Part shown: one piece after another, positions 42,648-50,566 of the stretch | How the letters are laid out: every line of letters starts with the position of its first letter | Numbering within the stretch: the stretch's first letter is position 1 | Assembly: GCA_017959005.1 (NCBI GenBank) | Contig: JAGDBO010000001.1 | Span: forward strand, 1 to 64,000 | Length of the DNA stretch: 64,000 nucleotides | Source: Bacteroidales bacterium | Lineage (GTDB): Bacteria > Bacteroidota > Bacteroidia > Bacteroidales > UBA932 | Reading direction: 5' to 3' | The notes under the pieces: generated by a model | Told to the model about the DNA's origin: nothing | Seen by the model: the letters and a program-made list of their open reading frames with translations, nothing else | Database searches by the model: none | Translations under genes and position numbers: made by a program

Positions 42648-42655
42648 TAAGTTTG
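42648..42655 (+). promoter_or_regulatory. Promoter -7 box of miaA
   Basis: TAAGTTTG, 7 nt before the ATG of miaA; a nearly leaderless message. Confidence 0.5.
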
Positions 42656-42662
42656 TGTTTGA

Positions 42663-43613
42663 ATGAAAACTCTCTTCAACATAGATTGGTGCAGTGCGGA
42701 TATGCTTGTCATTATGGGACCTACAGCCTCCGGCAAGACCGCCTTTGCCGTAAATGTGGCAAGAGAGATTAACCACTGTTGCCAGGAGGGATTGCTTTCA
42801 TATAGCGGATGTCACATTATATCAGCAGATTCCAGACAGGTCTACAGAGATATGAATATTGGAACCGGTAAGGATCTTTCAGAATACGAAGAGATTACAT
42901 ACCATCTGATAGATATAGCGGAGGCGGGGCAGAAGTACGACCTCTTCCAATACAAGAGAGATTTTCAAAAAGTTTATCGGGAGTTGAAAGAGAAAAATCT
43001 CTTTCCTATTCTCTGCGGGGGAAGCGGGCTCTACATTGAGGCGGTTTGCAAGGATTACGCTCTAAAAGAGGTTGCTCCCAACCGGGCACTGAGAGAGGAG
43101 TTGGAGCAAAAGAGCATGGAGAAGCTTATTGAGATGCTCACCTCCCTTAAGAGGGAACACGGGAGCAAGCCCCACAACAATACGGACTTTGACACAAAGA
43201 AGAGGGTTATCCGTGCCATTGAAATTGAGCTCTCCCAGGGGGCGGACAATGGGGGGCGGACAATGGAAGATGCAGAGTATGAGAAGATTGCTCCAAAGAG
43301 GATAAAATACCTGGCCCTGGCTCCGGATAGGGAAATTCGCAATAAAAGGATAGATGCAAGGCTGGAGACAAGGCTCTCTGAAGGTATGGTTGGGGAGGTA
43401 AAGGCGCTTCTGAACAGAGGTATTAAGGCGGAGGATCTGATTTACTACGGACTGGAGTATAAATTCATAACTCAATATTTGACGGGAGAAATCAGTTATG
43501 AGTATATGAAGGAGCACCTTGCTATAGCCATCCATCAGTTTGCAAAAAGGCAGATGACCTGGCTCAGAGGTATGGAAAGAAGAGGAATTAAAATAGAATG
43601 GATTAATATATGA
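42663..43613 (+). CDS. miaA: tRNA dimethylallyltransferase
   Basis: 316 residues. The P-loop GPTASGKTAFAV, the ISADSRQVYRDMNIGTGK block, YHLIDI and PILCGGSGLYIEAV are all present. It adds a dimethylallyl group to A37 of tRNAs that read codons starting with U. An insertion with two short GG-rich repeats (QGADNGGRTMEDAEYEK) replaces part of the usual swinging-domain loop. Its stop overlaps the next gene's ATG by 4 nt. Confidence 0.96.
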   Translation: MKTLFNIDWCSADMLVIMGPTASGKTAFAVNVAREINHCCQEGLLSYSGCHIISADSRQVYRDMNIGTGKDLSEYEEITYHLIDIAEAGQKYDLFQYKRDFQKVYRELKEKNLFPILCGGSGLYIEAVCKDYALKEVAPNRALREELEQKSMEKLIEMLTSLKREHGSKPHNNTDFDTKKRVIRAIEIELSQGADNGGRTMEDAEYEKIAPKRIKYLALAPDREIRNKRIDARLETRLSEGMVGEVKALLNRGIKAEDLIYYGLEYKFITQYLTGEISYEYMKEHLAIAIHQFAKRQMTWLRGMERRGIKIEWINI

Positions 43614-44779
43614 AAAGGGTATCATTGATTAAGAGTTTACTGCTTTCCGCAGTTGTTTTAACCAGCGTAACTATTTGGGGACAAAAGGTTTCCGAGCTTA
43701 AGTTCTACAATGTTCAAGAACTTGTAGAGAAAGGAGATGCGGTGATGATAGGACAGGGAGAAAAGCCTACAGCAGACAGCTGTTACTACTACAGAATTCC
43801 AAACAGACTTAAGGGAATTGTGAGAAAAGAGCTCTGGGATTTGGGGTGTGACGGAGCTGGAATAGCTATCAGATTCTCTACGGATGCCACCTGTATTGGA
43901 GCCCGCTGGACCCTTACATATAACTTTGGAATGAGCCACATGGCATATACAGGCATTAAGGGAATGGATCTCTACGTGCTCAACAACCCAAAGAAAAAGG
44001 AGTGGAAGTTTGCAGGAACCGCCTTTCCTAACGGCAAAAACTCTGCAAACGTATTTGTGAGAAAGATGTATGGCGGGAAGAAGGAGTATATGATCTATCT
44101 GCCTCTATATGACGGAGTTGACAAGATGGAGATTGGTATAGATTCCGCTGCCACCATATTTCCTCCGCAGGGAGAACTGCTGCCGGGAAACAACGGATTG
44201 CCAATCCTATTCTACGGAACTTCCATAACACAAGGAGGTTGCGTTTCCCGTCCAGGAATGGCATACCCTGCAATCATAGAGAGAAAACTGGGTAAAGAGA
44301 CCATCAATCTGGGCTTCTCCGGAAACGGCAGAATGGATGGAAATATGGCAGACTGGATTAAGACAATTCCGGTAAGCGCTTATGTGCTGGACTGCCTTCC
44401 AAACTGTACCTACAACACTACCAGAGACAGTTCAGACTACTTTATCGGTACCATTGCAGCAGCCAATCCGAATGTTCCCGTATACCTTGTCAACAACTTT
44501 GAATATCCTCAGCAGTTTATCCTTCCTGGTAACAATGATGATATGGTTAAAGAGAATAAACTTATACGAGATATTTATAAACGCCTGAAAACCAAGGGTG
44601 CAGAGTATACAGATCCGGTAACCGGAGAGCGCGTAAAGACGGGACCGCTTAAGAATCTGCACTTTATAGACGTATCAAAAAAGAGAGGTATAGGTAATGA
44701 AGATACCGTGGACGGCAACCATATGACGGACCTTGGCACCACAAACTTCTCAAAGAGACTTTTGAAGCACCTGAAATAG
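43610..44779 (+). CDS. Secreted SGNH/GDSL hydrolase
   Basis: 389 residues with a signal peptide to WGQ. The N-terminal 180 residues are a beta-sandwich (YYYRIPNRLKGIVRKELWDLG, FPNGKNSANVFVRKMYGGKKEYMIYLPLYDGV) typical of a Bacteroidales group of GDSL-like lipases/acyl hydrolases. The SGNH core has FYGTSITQGG (nucleophile Ser, about 205), GFSGNGRM (block III Asn) and DGNHMTDLG (Asp368, His371). Probable periplasmic de-esterification of sugars or lipids. Overlaps miaA by 4 nt (ATGA), so coexpressed with it. Confidence 0.87.
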   Translation: MKRVSLIKSLLLSAVVLTSVTIWGQKVSELKFYNVQELVEKGDAVMIGQGEKPTADSCYYYRIPNRLKGIVRKELWDLGCDGAGIAIRFSTDATCIGARWTLTYNFGMSHMAYTGIKGMDLYVLNNPKKKEWKFAGTAFPNGKNSANVFVRKMYGGKKEYMIYLPLYDGVDKMEIGIDSAATIFPPQGELLPGNNGLPILFYGTSITQGGCVSRPGMAYPAIIERKLGKETINLGFSGNGRMDGNMADWIKTIPVSAYVLDCLPNCTYNTTRDSSDYFIGTIAAANPNVPVYLVNNFEYPQQFILPGNNDDMVKENKLIRDIYKRLKTKGAEYTDPVTGERVKTGPLKNLHFIDVSKKRGIGNEDTVDGNHMTDLGTTNFSKRLLKHLK

Positions 44780-44780
44780 C

Positions 44781-44834
44781 CCTCAAAGACCTCTCAAAAA
44801 CTCTACAAGCACTCTACAAAACCTCTATAAATAC
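44781..44834 (+). repeat. Phased CTCTACA-like tandem repeats upstream of the phosphate-type operon
   Basis: Five units start at 44781, 44791, 44801, 44812 and 44823: CCTCAAAGAC, CTCTCAAAAA, CTCTACAAGCA, CTCTACAAAAC, CTCTATAAATA. The 10-11-bp period puts all of them on one face of the helix. The layout (7-bp core plus about 4 bp) is like that of Pho boxes in other bacteria. Further single copies are at 44866 (CTCTACAT) and 44889 (CTCTATTC), the latter close to the -7 box. Confidence 0.6.
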
Positions 44835-44863
44835 ACCATAGACGGCGTACGTTCACATATTTA

Positions 44864-44930
44864 AACTCTACATGGGGTGAAAATATGACTCTATTCTTGT
44901 ATATTTGTGTTCAGATAACAATGTAGAGTT
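44864..44930. promoter_or_regulatory. Inverted operator-like pair flanking the promoter
   Basis: AACTCTACAT (44864-44873) and its exact reverse complement ATGTAGAGTT (44921-44930) flank the -7 box at 44900-44907. They carry the same CTCTACA core as the upstream tandem repeats. The right copy lies 5 nt before the start codon of the DUF47 gene. Confidence 0.55.
44900..44907 (+). promoter_or_regulatory. Promoter -7 box of the phosphate-type operon
   Basis: TATATTTG, 28 nt before the ATG at 44936. No TTTG element exists at the usual upstream spacing; instead a CTCTAT copy lies just before it, as expected for an activator-dependent promoter. Confidence 0.6.
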
Positions 44931-44935
44931 ACGCC

Positions 44936-45595
44936 ATGGGGTTAAATGAAATTTTTTCCAGGAAATCAGATAGACTTGAAAAGTCTGTAAGCGGCTTGCT
45001 GGAGACCGTAGACGCTGCTTTAATAGTATTTAAAGAGGGTGTAAAGAACTATCTTTACGGTGACCAGGAGAGTTTTACGGAGAATTTAGGGAAGATGGCA
45101 ACTCTGGAGAGCGACGCCTCCTCCAAAGCAAGAGAGATAGAGAACATGCTCTATTCCAGAGGTTACTTGATTCGTTCCAGAGGAGACATTATGCGTCTTT
45201 TGGAGAGACTGGACCACATCTTTGTGATTATCAGCACAGACCTTATCCAGTTTGAGATTGAGTCTCCTAGAATTCCTAATGAGCTTAAGCGTGAGTTTGT
45301 GAAACTCAGCGAGTTGGCTGCAATGGCCGCAGAGAATACAATCCCTGCAACCAGGGCCTATTTCACCTCCCCAAAGAGCGTATCTGAAACCACTGCCCAG
45401 GTCTATTTCTATGAGAAAGAGGCTGTTAAGGTGAGTCAGTCCATTAAGCGGACAGTATTCCACAATATGGATAACCTCAAACTCAGTGAGAAGTTCCACC
45501 TGCGTTACTTTGCCCTCCATATTGAAGATCTGGCAAAAGCTGCGGTAAAGGTGGCTGAGCAACTCTCTGTAATGACCATAAAAAGAGCCCTTTAA
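44936..45595 (+). CDS. DUF47/PhoU-like protein (Pit accessory family)
   Basis: 219 residues, nearly all helical, matching the DUF47 (YkaA, Pit-accessory) family: MGLNEIFSRKSDRLEKSVSGLLETVDAALIVFKEGVKNY at the start and the E/D-rich helices (MATLESDASSKAREIENMLYSRG, RGDIMRLLERLDHI) that bind metal clusters in PhoU relatives. DUF47 genes commonly stand next to PiT phosphate transporters. Here the next gene (TAATG overlap) is a PiT-derived membrane protein, so the pairing is kept. It is the first gene of the eight-gene operon and probably modulates its membrane partner in response to phosphate. Confidence 0.85.
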   Translation: MGLNEIFSRKSDRLEKSVSGLLETVDAALIVFKEGVKNYLYGDQESFTENLGKMATLESDASSKAREIENMLYSRGYLIRSRGDIMRLLERLDHIFVIISTDLIQFEIESPRIPNELKREFVKLSELAAMAAENTIPATRAYFTSPKSVSETTAQVYFYEKEAVKVSQSIKRTVFHNMDNLKLSEKFHLRYFALHIEDLAKAAVKVAEQLSVMTIKRAL

Positions 45596-47202
45596 TGGAT
45601 ACTACCCTCTTATATATTATCATCTCTTTGCTGCTTGCCGCCTCAGCTTTAATGCTGATGGACTATCCATATATAGGAGGCAGCGTGCTGGCTTCCGGAG
45701 CCGGAGAGAGAATATTTATAAGAGTAACAGCTCCCTTTTTATTGATAGCAGCAATGGTTCTCCCTTGCTTTTATCCCGAATATTTTACTCAGATGACAGA
45801 GGGGCTTCTCTCCCCTAAATCTGTAGCCAATATACTTCCTGTGGGAATGGCCACCGCCCTCTCCGCAGCAATTATGTGGAAACTGAGCCGTTTTGTTGCA
45901 GTTCCGTTTGCATTTATTGCAGCCATTGCTGGATTGGGACTGGCAAACGGAGATACAATAACTTTTAAGGAGTCTATGCCGTATATCCTCTCCTGGATTG
46001 CGGCTCCTTTATTCTGTGCCTTTATCTCCGCCACCTTCTATCTTCTCTTTGCTCTTATGCAGAGAGGCGGAAAGAATCACTTTGCAAAAACGGAGGCGAG
46101 AGTGCTCTCCCTCTCTACCATAGTTGCACTGCTGCTGATTCCTGCGGCTGGTCTGAATATCTCAATGATATTCACCTATTTGCCGTCTGAATATGGGAGC
46201 CTTACTCCGTATATTGCAGGTGGTGCGGTTATAGTTCTAATGCCGCTGGTTGCACGCAGCATAAACAGAGACAAGTGGGATATTGCAGATTATGAGCTGG
46301 ATACAAACCCTCAGTCCATTCTGTCACTGATGATGGGACTTTTGGTTTGCTTTGCTCTCTTTAGCTCACCGCTTCCGCAGTACGTTGGATTGAGAGCAAC
46401 TCCGCTTCCTGCAGGAACGCTATTCATTGCAGCACTTGCAGGCATAAGCATATTCAGCAAGAGAACGCTTACAGAGGGGCCGGAGATAATTAAGGGCATT
46501 ATAACTACCTATCTTTCACCTATTTTGGCACTACTGTTATCTTTCTGCCTTGGAAAGATACTGGACAGAGAGATACTCGGAACCATAATAGTTTTAGGAA
46601 TATTCCTTACCGTTGGCGGAGTTATGTTCTTTGTTCGCCGTCAGAACAAAAGCAACCTCAACAAACAAATATTGCGTTCTCAGCAGCAGCGCTACTATTC
46701 AACACAGAAATCTCTCTCCGCACTGGAGGTAAGAGCGGAGATGACGGAGAAAGATCTTCTCAACAAGCTGGAAAACAAGCGCAAAGAGCTGGTAGACTTT
46801 GCAATGGGAATAAGCGAGCAGAAGAACTATATGGAGAGCGTCTTTGACCAGTTGAAGATGGTGCGCTCAACAAAGGACGGAGCAGAGAAGGACGCACGCA
46901 CAGAGGAGTTGCTTAAGTCTCTTCACGATAGAATGTACTTCACCAGAGAGATGAATGACTTCTACTCACGCAGCGAGGAGCTCCACAAAGACTTTAATAT
47001 GAGGCTAATGGAGGCCTTCCCTCATCTGACGGAGAATGAGAGAAAACTTGCAACCCTCCTAAGACAAGGATTTTCAAGCAAATACATTGCCTCACTTATG
47101 AGCATTACACCAAAGAGCGTAGAAATAAACCGCTACAGATTGAGATCCAAGTTGGGACTCAGACGCAGCGACAACCTAATAACATTCATTAAATCAATTT
47201 AA
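45595..47202 (+). CDS. PiT-derived membrane domain fused to coiled coil and LuxR-type HTH
   Basis: 535 residues in three parts. Residues 1-350 hold about ten membrane helices; 84-155 (MATALSAAIMWKLSRF, VPFAFIAAIAGLGLANG, ILSWIAAPLFCAFISATFYLL) match the first PiT phosphate-transporter repeat in order and spacing, but the family's transport signatures (GANDxANA-like, and SSSH after the glycine-proline) are absent. Residues 355-440 are a charged coiled coil (EVRAEMTEKDLLNKLENKRKE). Residues 478-535 are a LuxR-type HTH (LTENERKLATLLRQGFSSKYIASLMSITPKSVEINRYRLR), as at the C-terminus of many Bacteroidota membrane-bound regulators. I infer a phosphate sensor anchored in the membrane that binds DNA directly. 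The PiT link is by eye only. Confidence 0.78.
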   Translation: MDTTLLYIIISLLLAASALMLMDYPYIGGSVLASGAGERIFIRVTAPFLLIAAMVLPCFYPEYFTQMTEGLLSPKSVANILPVGMATALSAAIMWKLSRFVAVPFAFIAAIAGLGLANGDTITFKESMPYILSWIAAPLFCAFISATFYLLFALMQRGGKNHFAKTEARVLSLSTIVALLLIPAAGLNISMIFTYLPSEYGSLTPYIAGGAVIVLMPLVARSINRDKWDIADYELDTNPQSILSLMMGLLVCFALFSSPLPQYVGLRATPLPAGTLFIAALAGISIFSKRTLTEGPEIIKGIITTYLSPILALLLSFCLGKILDREILGTIIVLGIFLTVGGVMFFVRRQNKSNLNKQILRSQQQRYYSTQKSLSALEVRAEMTEKDLLNKLENKRKELVDFAMGISEQKNYMESVFDQLKMVRSTKDGAEKDARTEELLKSLHDRMYFTREMNDFYSRSEELHKDFNMRLMEAFPHLTENERKLATLLRQGFSSKYIASLMSITPKSVEINRYRLRSKLGLRRSDNLITFIKSI

Positions 47203-47228
47203 TACACTTAACCAAACAATTAATTACT

Positions 47229-48599
47229 ATGCGAAAAACATTATTGCTGGCAATTACTTTACTGCTCACAGCCGGAGCGGTATTTGCCCAGGAAAACGTA
47301 AAACGCAACCAGTACGGAGTCGCAGTTAATTCAGATGTTCTGGATGTTGAGGCTCAGGACGGTATTACAGTGTTTGAGTCACAGAAGAGTGGCTACAAAT
47401 TCTGGTTTGACGGACGTGCACAAGTTGACGGAGCCGTATTCTTTGGAAAGAACAGCAAAGATTACGACCAGATTGGCAACGGAGTAAGCATCCGCCGTGC
47501 TCGTTTCGCCGTTAAGGCACAGGTAACCAACAAGTGGTACGGAGAGTTTGATATGGATCTTGCTAACGGTCTTGTTGAACTTAAAGACGCTATTGTACGT
47601 TACACAGGTGTAAAGAATCTGGAACTCCAGGCCGGTAACTTTAAGGAGAACTTCTCTATGCAGCGTAACACCTCTTCACGTTATCTGATGTTCATGGAGA
47701 GACCTATGGTTACCTCAGCACTAGCTCCTTCACGTCACCTCGGAATCAACGCAAAATATGCAAACAAATGGTTCTGGGGTTCTATAGGCGCTTTCTCTCA
47801 GGAAGTTGCAGGCAGCGAGGAGTGGACAAACGTTGCAGACAACAACAAGGACTACGGCCGTGATGCAGGTTACTCCATCACTTCCAAGATTGTTTTCCGT
47901 CCTCTCTACAAGTTGCAGGACGCAAGCTTGCATATTGGCTTTGCAGCATCTTACCGCAGAGCTCTTACAAGCGTAGAGCCTAGTGCTTGGGGAATGTACC
48001 GCGCAAGTGCACGTAACTCCACAAGCATCAACCGTAAGAAATATCTTGATACTGACAACCTTCCTGGTTTTGACCACAACTGGCTCTGGACAGTTGAGTT
48101 GGCAGGTCACTGGCAGGGACTTCGTTATGAGATGGCTTGGATTGGTGATAACGTTCACTTTAAGAAGTCAGCTGCAGACCATGCAGTTAAGAACTTTGGC
48201 GGCGGATACATTCAGTCAAGCTACCTTCTCTGCGGTGGTTCACAGCGTTATGATGCTAACGGTGGCAAGTACACTAAGATAAGATACGGCCGCAAATGGG
48301 GAGATCTTGAGATTGCAGGTCGTTACGAGTATTGTGACCTCAACAGCAAGACCATCTACGGAGGTTCTGCAGAGGCCTACACAATCGGACTCAACTGGTG
48401 GATTTACAACAACGTAAAGTTTATGATTAACTACCAGCATAATAACAATGACAGATATGCAAACGGTAAGGGCAAGCTCCTCGTAGGTCACGATGCAGAC
48501 GGCAAACCTACAAAGGACTACACTCAGGTTGTTGAGAAGAAGGGTAAGGCCGGTGTAGATTACAACATGCTCAGCGTTCGTATTGAGATTAACTTCTAA
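47229..48599 (+). CDS. Porin_O/P family (phosphate-selective-type) porin
   Basis: 456 residues. Signal peptide to FAQ. The mature part reads as a 16-18-stranded barrel: GYKFWFDGRAQVDGAVFF, SIRRARFAVKAQVTNKWYGEFDMDLANGLVELKDAIVRYTG, LELQAGNFKENFSMQRNTSSRYLMFMERP are the typical first strands of the OprO/OprP group, and the chain ends in LSVRIEINF. OprP and OprO of Pseudomonas pass phosphate and polyphosphate; in Bacteroidota the family is wider, so selectivity is inferred from the neighbours. Twenty-six nt follow the sensor gene. Confidence 0.88.
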   Translation: MRKTLLLAITLLLTAGAVFAQENVKRNQYGVAVNSDVLDVEAQDGITVFESQKSGYKFWFDGRAQVDGAVFFGKNSKDYDQIGNGVSIRRARFAVKAQVTNKWYGEFDMDLANGLVELKDAIVRYTGVKNLELQAGNFKENFSMQRNTSSRYLMFMERPMVTSALAPSRHLGINAKYANKWFWGSIGAFSQEVAGSEEWTNVADNNKDYGRDAGYSITSKIVFRPLYKLQDASLHIGFAASYRRALTSVEPSAWGMYRASARNSTSINRKKYLDTDNLPGFDHNWLWTVELAGHWQGLRYEMAWIGDNVHFKKSAADHAVKNFGGGYIQSSYLLCGGSQRYDANGGKYTKIRYGRKWGDLEIAGRYEYCDLNSKTIYGGSAEAYTIGLNWWIYNNVKFMINYQHNNNDRYANGKGKLLVGHDADGKPTKDYTQVVEKKGKAGVDYNMLSVRIEINF

Positions 48600-48613
48600 A
48601 AATGTCACGAATT

Positions 48614-49429
48614 ATGAAAAAGTTTATAATAGCTGCATTTGCAATGGTATTTGCCTTCACATCTTGTGTTAAGGACGAAGTATATCCATTCCCGGCAATT
48701 TCAAATATTTCCAACACCATAGCTTACAACGAACTTGAAGATGTAACAGTTAATGCAACAGTTACCGCTTTCGTTACAGTTGATGAGGTTAATCTTGTTT
48801 ACAAGGTTGGCGGCGGTGCTGCTCAGACAGTTAAGATGACCGGTGCTGCTAACGTTTACTCAGGCGTTATCCCTGCTCAGGCAATGGGTACTGTTGTTAC
48901 CTACAACGTAGTAGCAAAGACCAAGGGTGGTACAACCACTTCTAATGAAGTATCTTACACAGTCGGTGTAATTCCTATTGACTTTACTCCTTTGAAACTC
49001 AATGAGCTCAACGGTAACGACAAGTTTATAGAAATTATCAACACCGGTAGTAAGGCTATCAACATTAAGGGCATAAAGATCTTCAAGGATACCAAGGATG
49101 TTTGGACAGGTCCTAACCGCGAACTCCCTGCAGGCGCATATCTTCTCCTTTACAGTGAGGATGTTGTAGTTCCTGGCGAAAAGCATGAGGGTTATGATCC
49201 AGAGCTCATATTCACTTCAGGTCTCTCCGCAAAGAAGGCCGTAAGGGTACAGCTTACAGATCCTGTTAAGAAGGATTTGGATGACTTCAACCTGGTAACC
49301 GTAGCTAAGACTGCTCCTGCATCTTACAGCCGCGTTCCGGACGGAACAGGTAAGTGGTACTACACATCAGCTACCCCTGGTGCTAAGAACACTAACGATA
49401 CTTCAGACCCTGTAACCGGTCTTCAATAA
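48614..49429 (+). CDS. Lipoprotein with lamin-tail (LTD) domain
   Basis: 271 residues from ATG 48614 (an ATG four codons earlier is less likely, as the signal peptide MKKFIIAAFAMVFAFTSC starts here; Cys18 is lipidated). Residues about 30-120 are an Ig-like sandwich (VTVNATVTAFVTVDEVNLVYKVGGGAAQTVKM). Residues about 130-265 are a lamin-tail domain: LKLNELNGNDKFIEIINTGSKAINIKGIKIFKDTKDVWTG, AGAYLLLYSED, YSRVPDGTGKWYYTSATPGAKN. LTD lipoproteins are often adhesive or help place enzymes such as nucleases and phosphatases on the surface. Here it follows the porin gene, so it may assist substrate capture; that is inference. Confidence 0.8.
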   Translation: MKKFIIAAFAMVFAFTSCVKDEVYPFPAISNISNTIAYNELEDVTVNATVTAFVTVDEVNLVYKVGGGAAQTVKMTGAANVYSGVIPAQAMGTVVTYNVVAKTKGGTTTSNEVSYTVGVIPIDFTPLKLNELNGNDKFIEIINTGSKAINIKGIKIFKDTKDVWTGPNRELPAGAYLLLYSEDVVVPGEKHEGYDPELIFTSGLSAKKAVRVQLTDPVKKDLDDFNLVTVAKTAPASYSRVPDGTGKWYYTSATPGAKNTNDTSDPVTGLQ

Positions 49430-49455
49430 TTATTAACTTACTAAAACACAGAAAT

Positions 49456-50094
49456 ATGGGAGAATTAAAAATTGGAGAAATAAGCAAACCTCGTTTTGAG
49501 TTCCGCAGTTTCGGTCAGTGTTTCTGTAAGGCTCATAAAAGAATGGCACGCCTCTCTGCCCCTGTACCAGAGAAGGTTTGGGAGAGAGAGTCAGATGAGA
49601 TTTACATTATCTCAAAGAAGAACGATATAAACAACACCAAGATTCGTGACGGCAAGATGGACATCAAGACATTTGTCCAGAACGTAGACGGATTGGAGCA
49701 GTGGAATCCTTTGATGAAGGGTGAATTCCCTATCAGCAAGGAAGTTCTTGAGAAAGAGGTATTTCCTGCTTTCATGGTAGAGATGCCTGCTCTTACAAAG
49801 GATACCTATACTTTTGACGAGTTTATCCAGATGGTAAAGGCTAATCCGGACCTTGCAGCAGTGCGCGTTCACAAGCAGCGCTTCGGTTATATGGTAAACG
49901 GTACAATATGCGAAGTTGGTAACGTTCTTATCAACGGTGCAAAGGTGGTTACCATCAACTCCGAGTCTACAGAGATTGAGGATATTAAGAAGACTATCAA
50001 AGACGTTGGTCTTGAGGGCGTTGAGAATATCAACTATCTGCAGGCAATCAAGCGTGTTATTGGAATGAGTGACAAACCTCTAGCAAACGAATAA
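49456..50094 (+). CDS. Divergent CYTH-like protein
   Basis: 212 residues, no signal peptide, cytoplasmic. I recognise no exact family, but the order of strands resembles the triphosphate tunnel (CYTH) fold: an ExxRxF-like start (FEFRSF), SDEIYIISKKNDINNTKIRDGKMDIK (the YxxS...KxR...K strand set), EQWNPLMKGEF, then KQRFGYMVNGTICEVGNVLINGAKVVTINSESTEIEDIKKTIKDVGLE, equal to the VxxNGxxxEVDxxxxNG...IEsE strands. The next gene, 1 nt later, is a canonical CYTH protein, which supports a shared fold and joint job. It could be a regulator or partner subunit rather than an enzyme. Confidence 0.6.
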   Translation: MGELKIGEISKPRFEFRSFGQCFCKAHKRMARLSAPVPEKVWERESDEIYIISKKNDINNTKIRDGKMDIKTFVQNVDGLEQWNPLMKGEFPISKEVLEKEVFPAFMVEMPALTKDTYTFDEFIQMVKANPDLAAVRVHKQRFGYMVNGTICEVGNVLINGAKVVTINSESTEIEDIKKTIKDVGLEGVENINYLQAIKRVIGMSDKPLANE

Positions 50095-50095
50095 T

Positions 50096-50566
50096 ATGGC
50101 ACAGGAAATCGAACGCAAGTTTTTGGTAAAGGGCAACTTTAAAGATGCCGCTTTCAAAGCAACCCGTATCACACAGGGATACCTTTGCTCTATTCCAGAG
50201 AGAACCGTACGCGTGCGCGTAAAGGGAGAGAAGGGTTTCATCACCATTAAGGGTATTGGTTCCGACAGCGGAGCCAGCCGTTTTGAGTGGGAAAAAGAGA
50301 TTCCTGTTGCTGAGGTTCAGGATCTTCTAAATATCTGCGAACCAGGTGTTATTGACAAGACCCGCTACCTTGTTAAGGTTGGAGAGCACACATTTGAGGT
50401 AGATGAGTTCTACGGAGACAATGACGGATTGGTTGTTGCCGAGGTTGAGCTCGGAAGCGAGAATGAGGCTTTTGACAAACCTGAGTGGCTGGGTGAGGAG
50501 GTAACCGGAGATGTGAAGTATTACAACTCCATGTTAATGAAAAACCCGTACAAGAACTGGAAGTAA
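50096..50566 (+). CDS. CYTH-domain phosphohydrolase (triphosphate tunnel metalloenzyme)
   Basis: 156 residues, the size of short bacterial CYTH enzymes. The hallmark ExExK is EIERK at residues 4-8, followed by TQGYLCSIPERTVRVRVKGEKGFITIKG (basic tunnel strands RxRxK) and EVDEFYGDNDGLVVAEVELGSE (acidic metal-binding strands). Members act on inorganic tripolyphosphate or other triphosphorylated substrates with Mg or Mn; inorganic triphosphatase is the likely role for a short stand-alone form. It is cytoplasmic and follows the CYTH-like gene by 1 nt; its stop overlaps the SLC13 ATG (TAATG). Confidence 0.92.
   Translation: MAQEIERKFLVKGNFKDAAFKATRITQGYLCSIPERTVRVRVKGEKGFITIKGIGSDSGASRFEWEKEIPVAEVQDLLNICEPGVIDKTRYLVKVGEHTFEVDEFYGDNDGLVVAEVELGSENEAFDKPEWLGEEVTGDVKYYNSMLMKNPYKNWK

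Noticed and set aside
44781-44834. Possible CRISPR-like array
   Set aside because: Units are only 10-11 bp, degenerate, without spacers of the right size and without cas genes; better explained as a regulator-binding array.
44936-45595. PhoU of a Pst system
   Set aside because: No pst genes are near, the size and start fit DUF47, and the next gene is PiT-derived.
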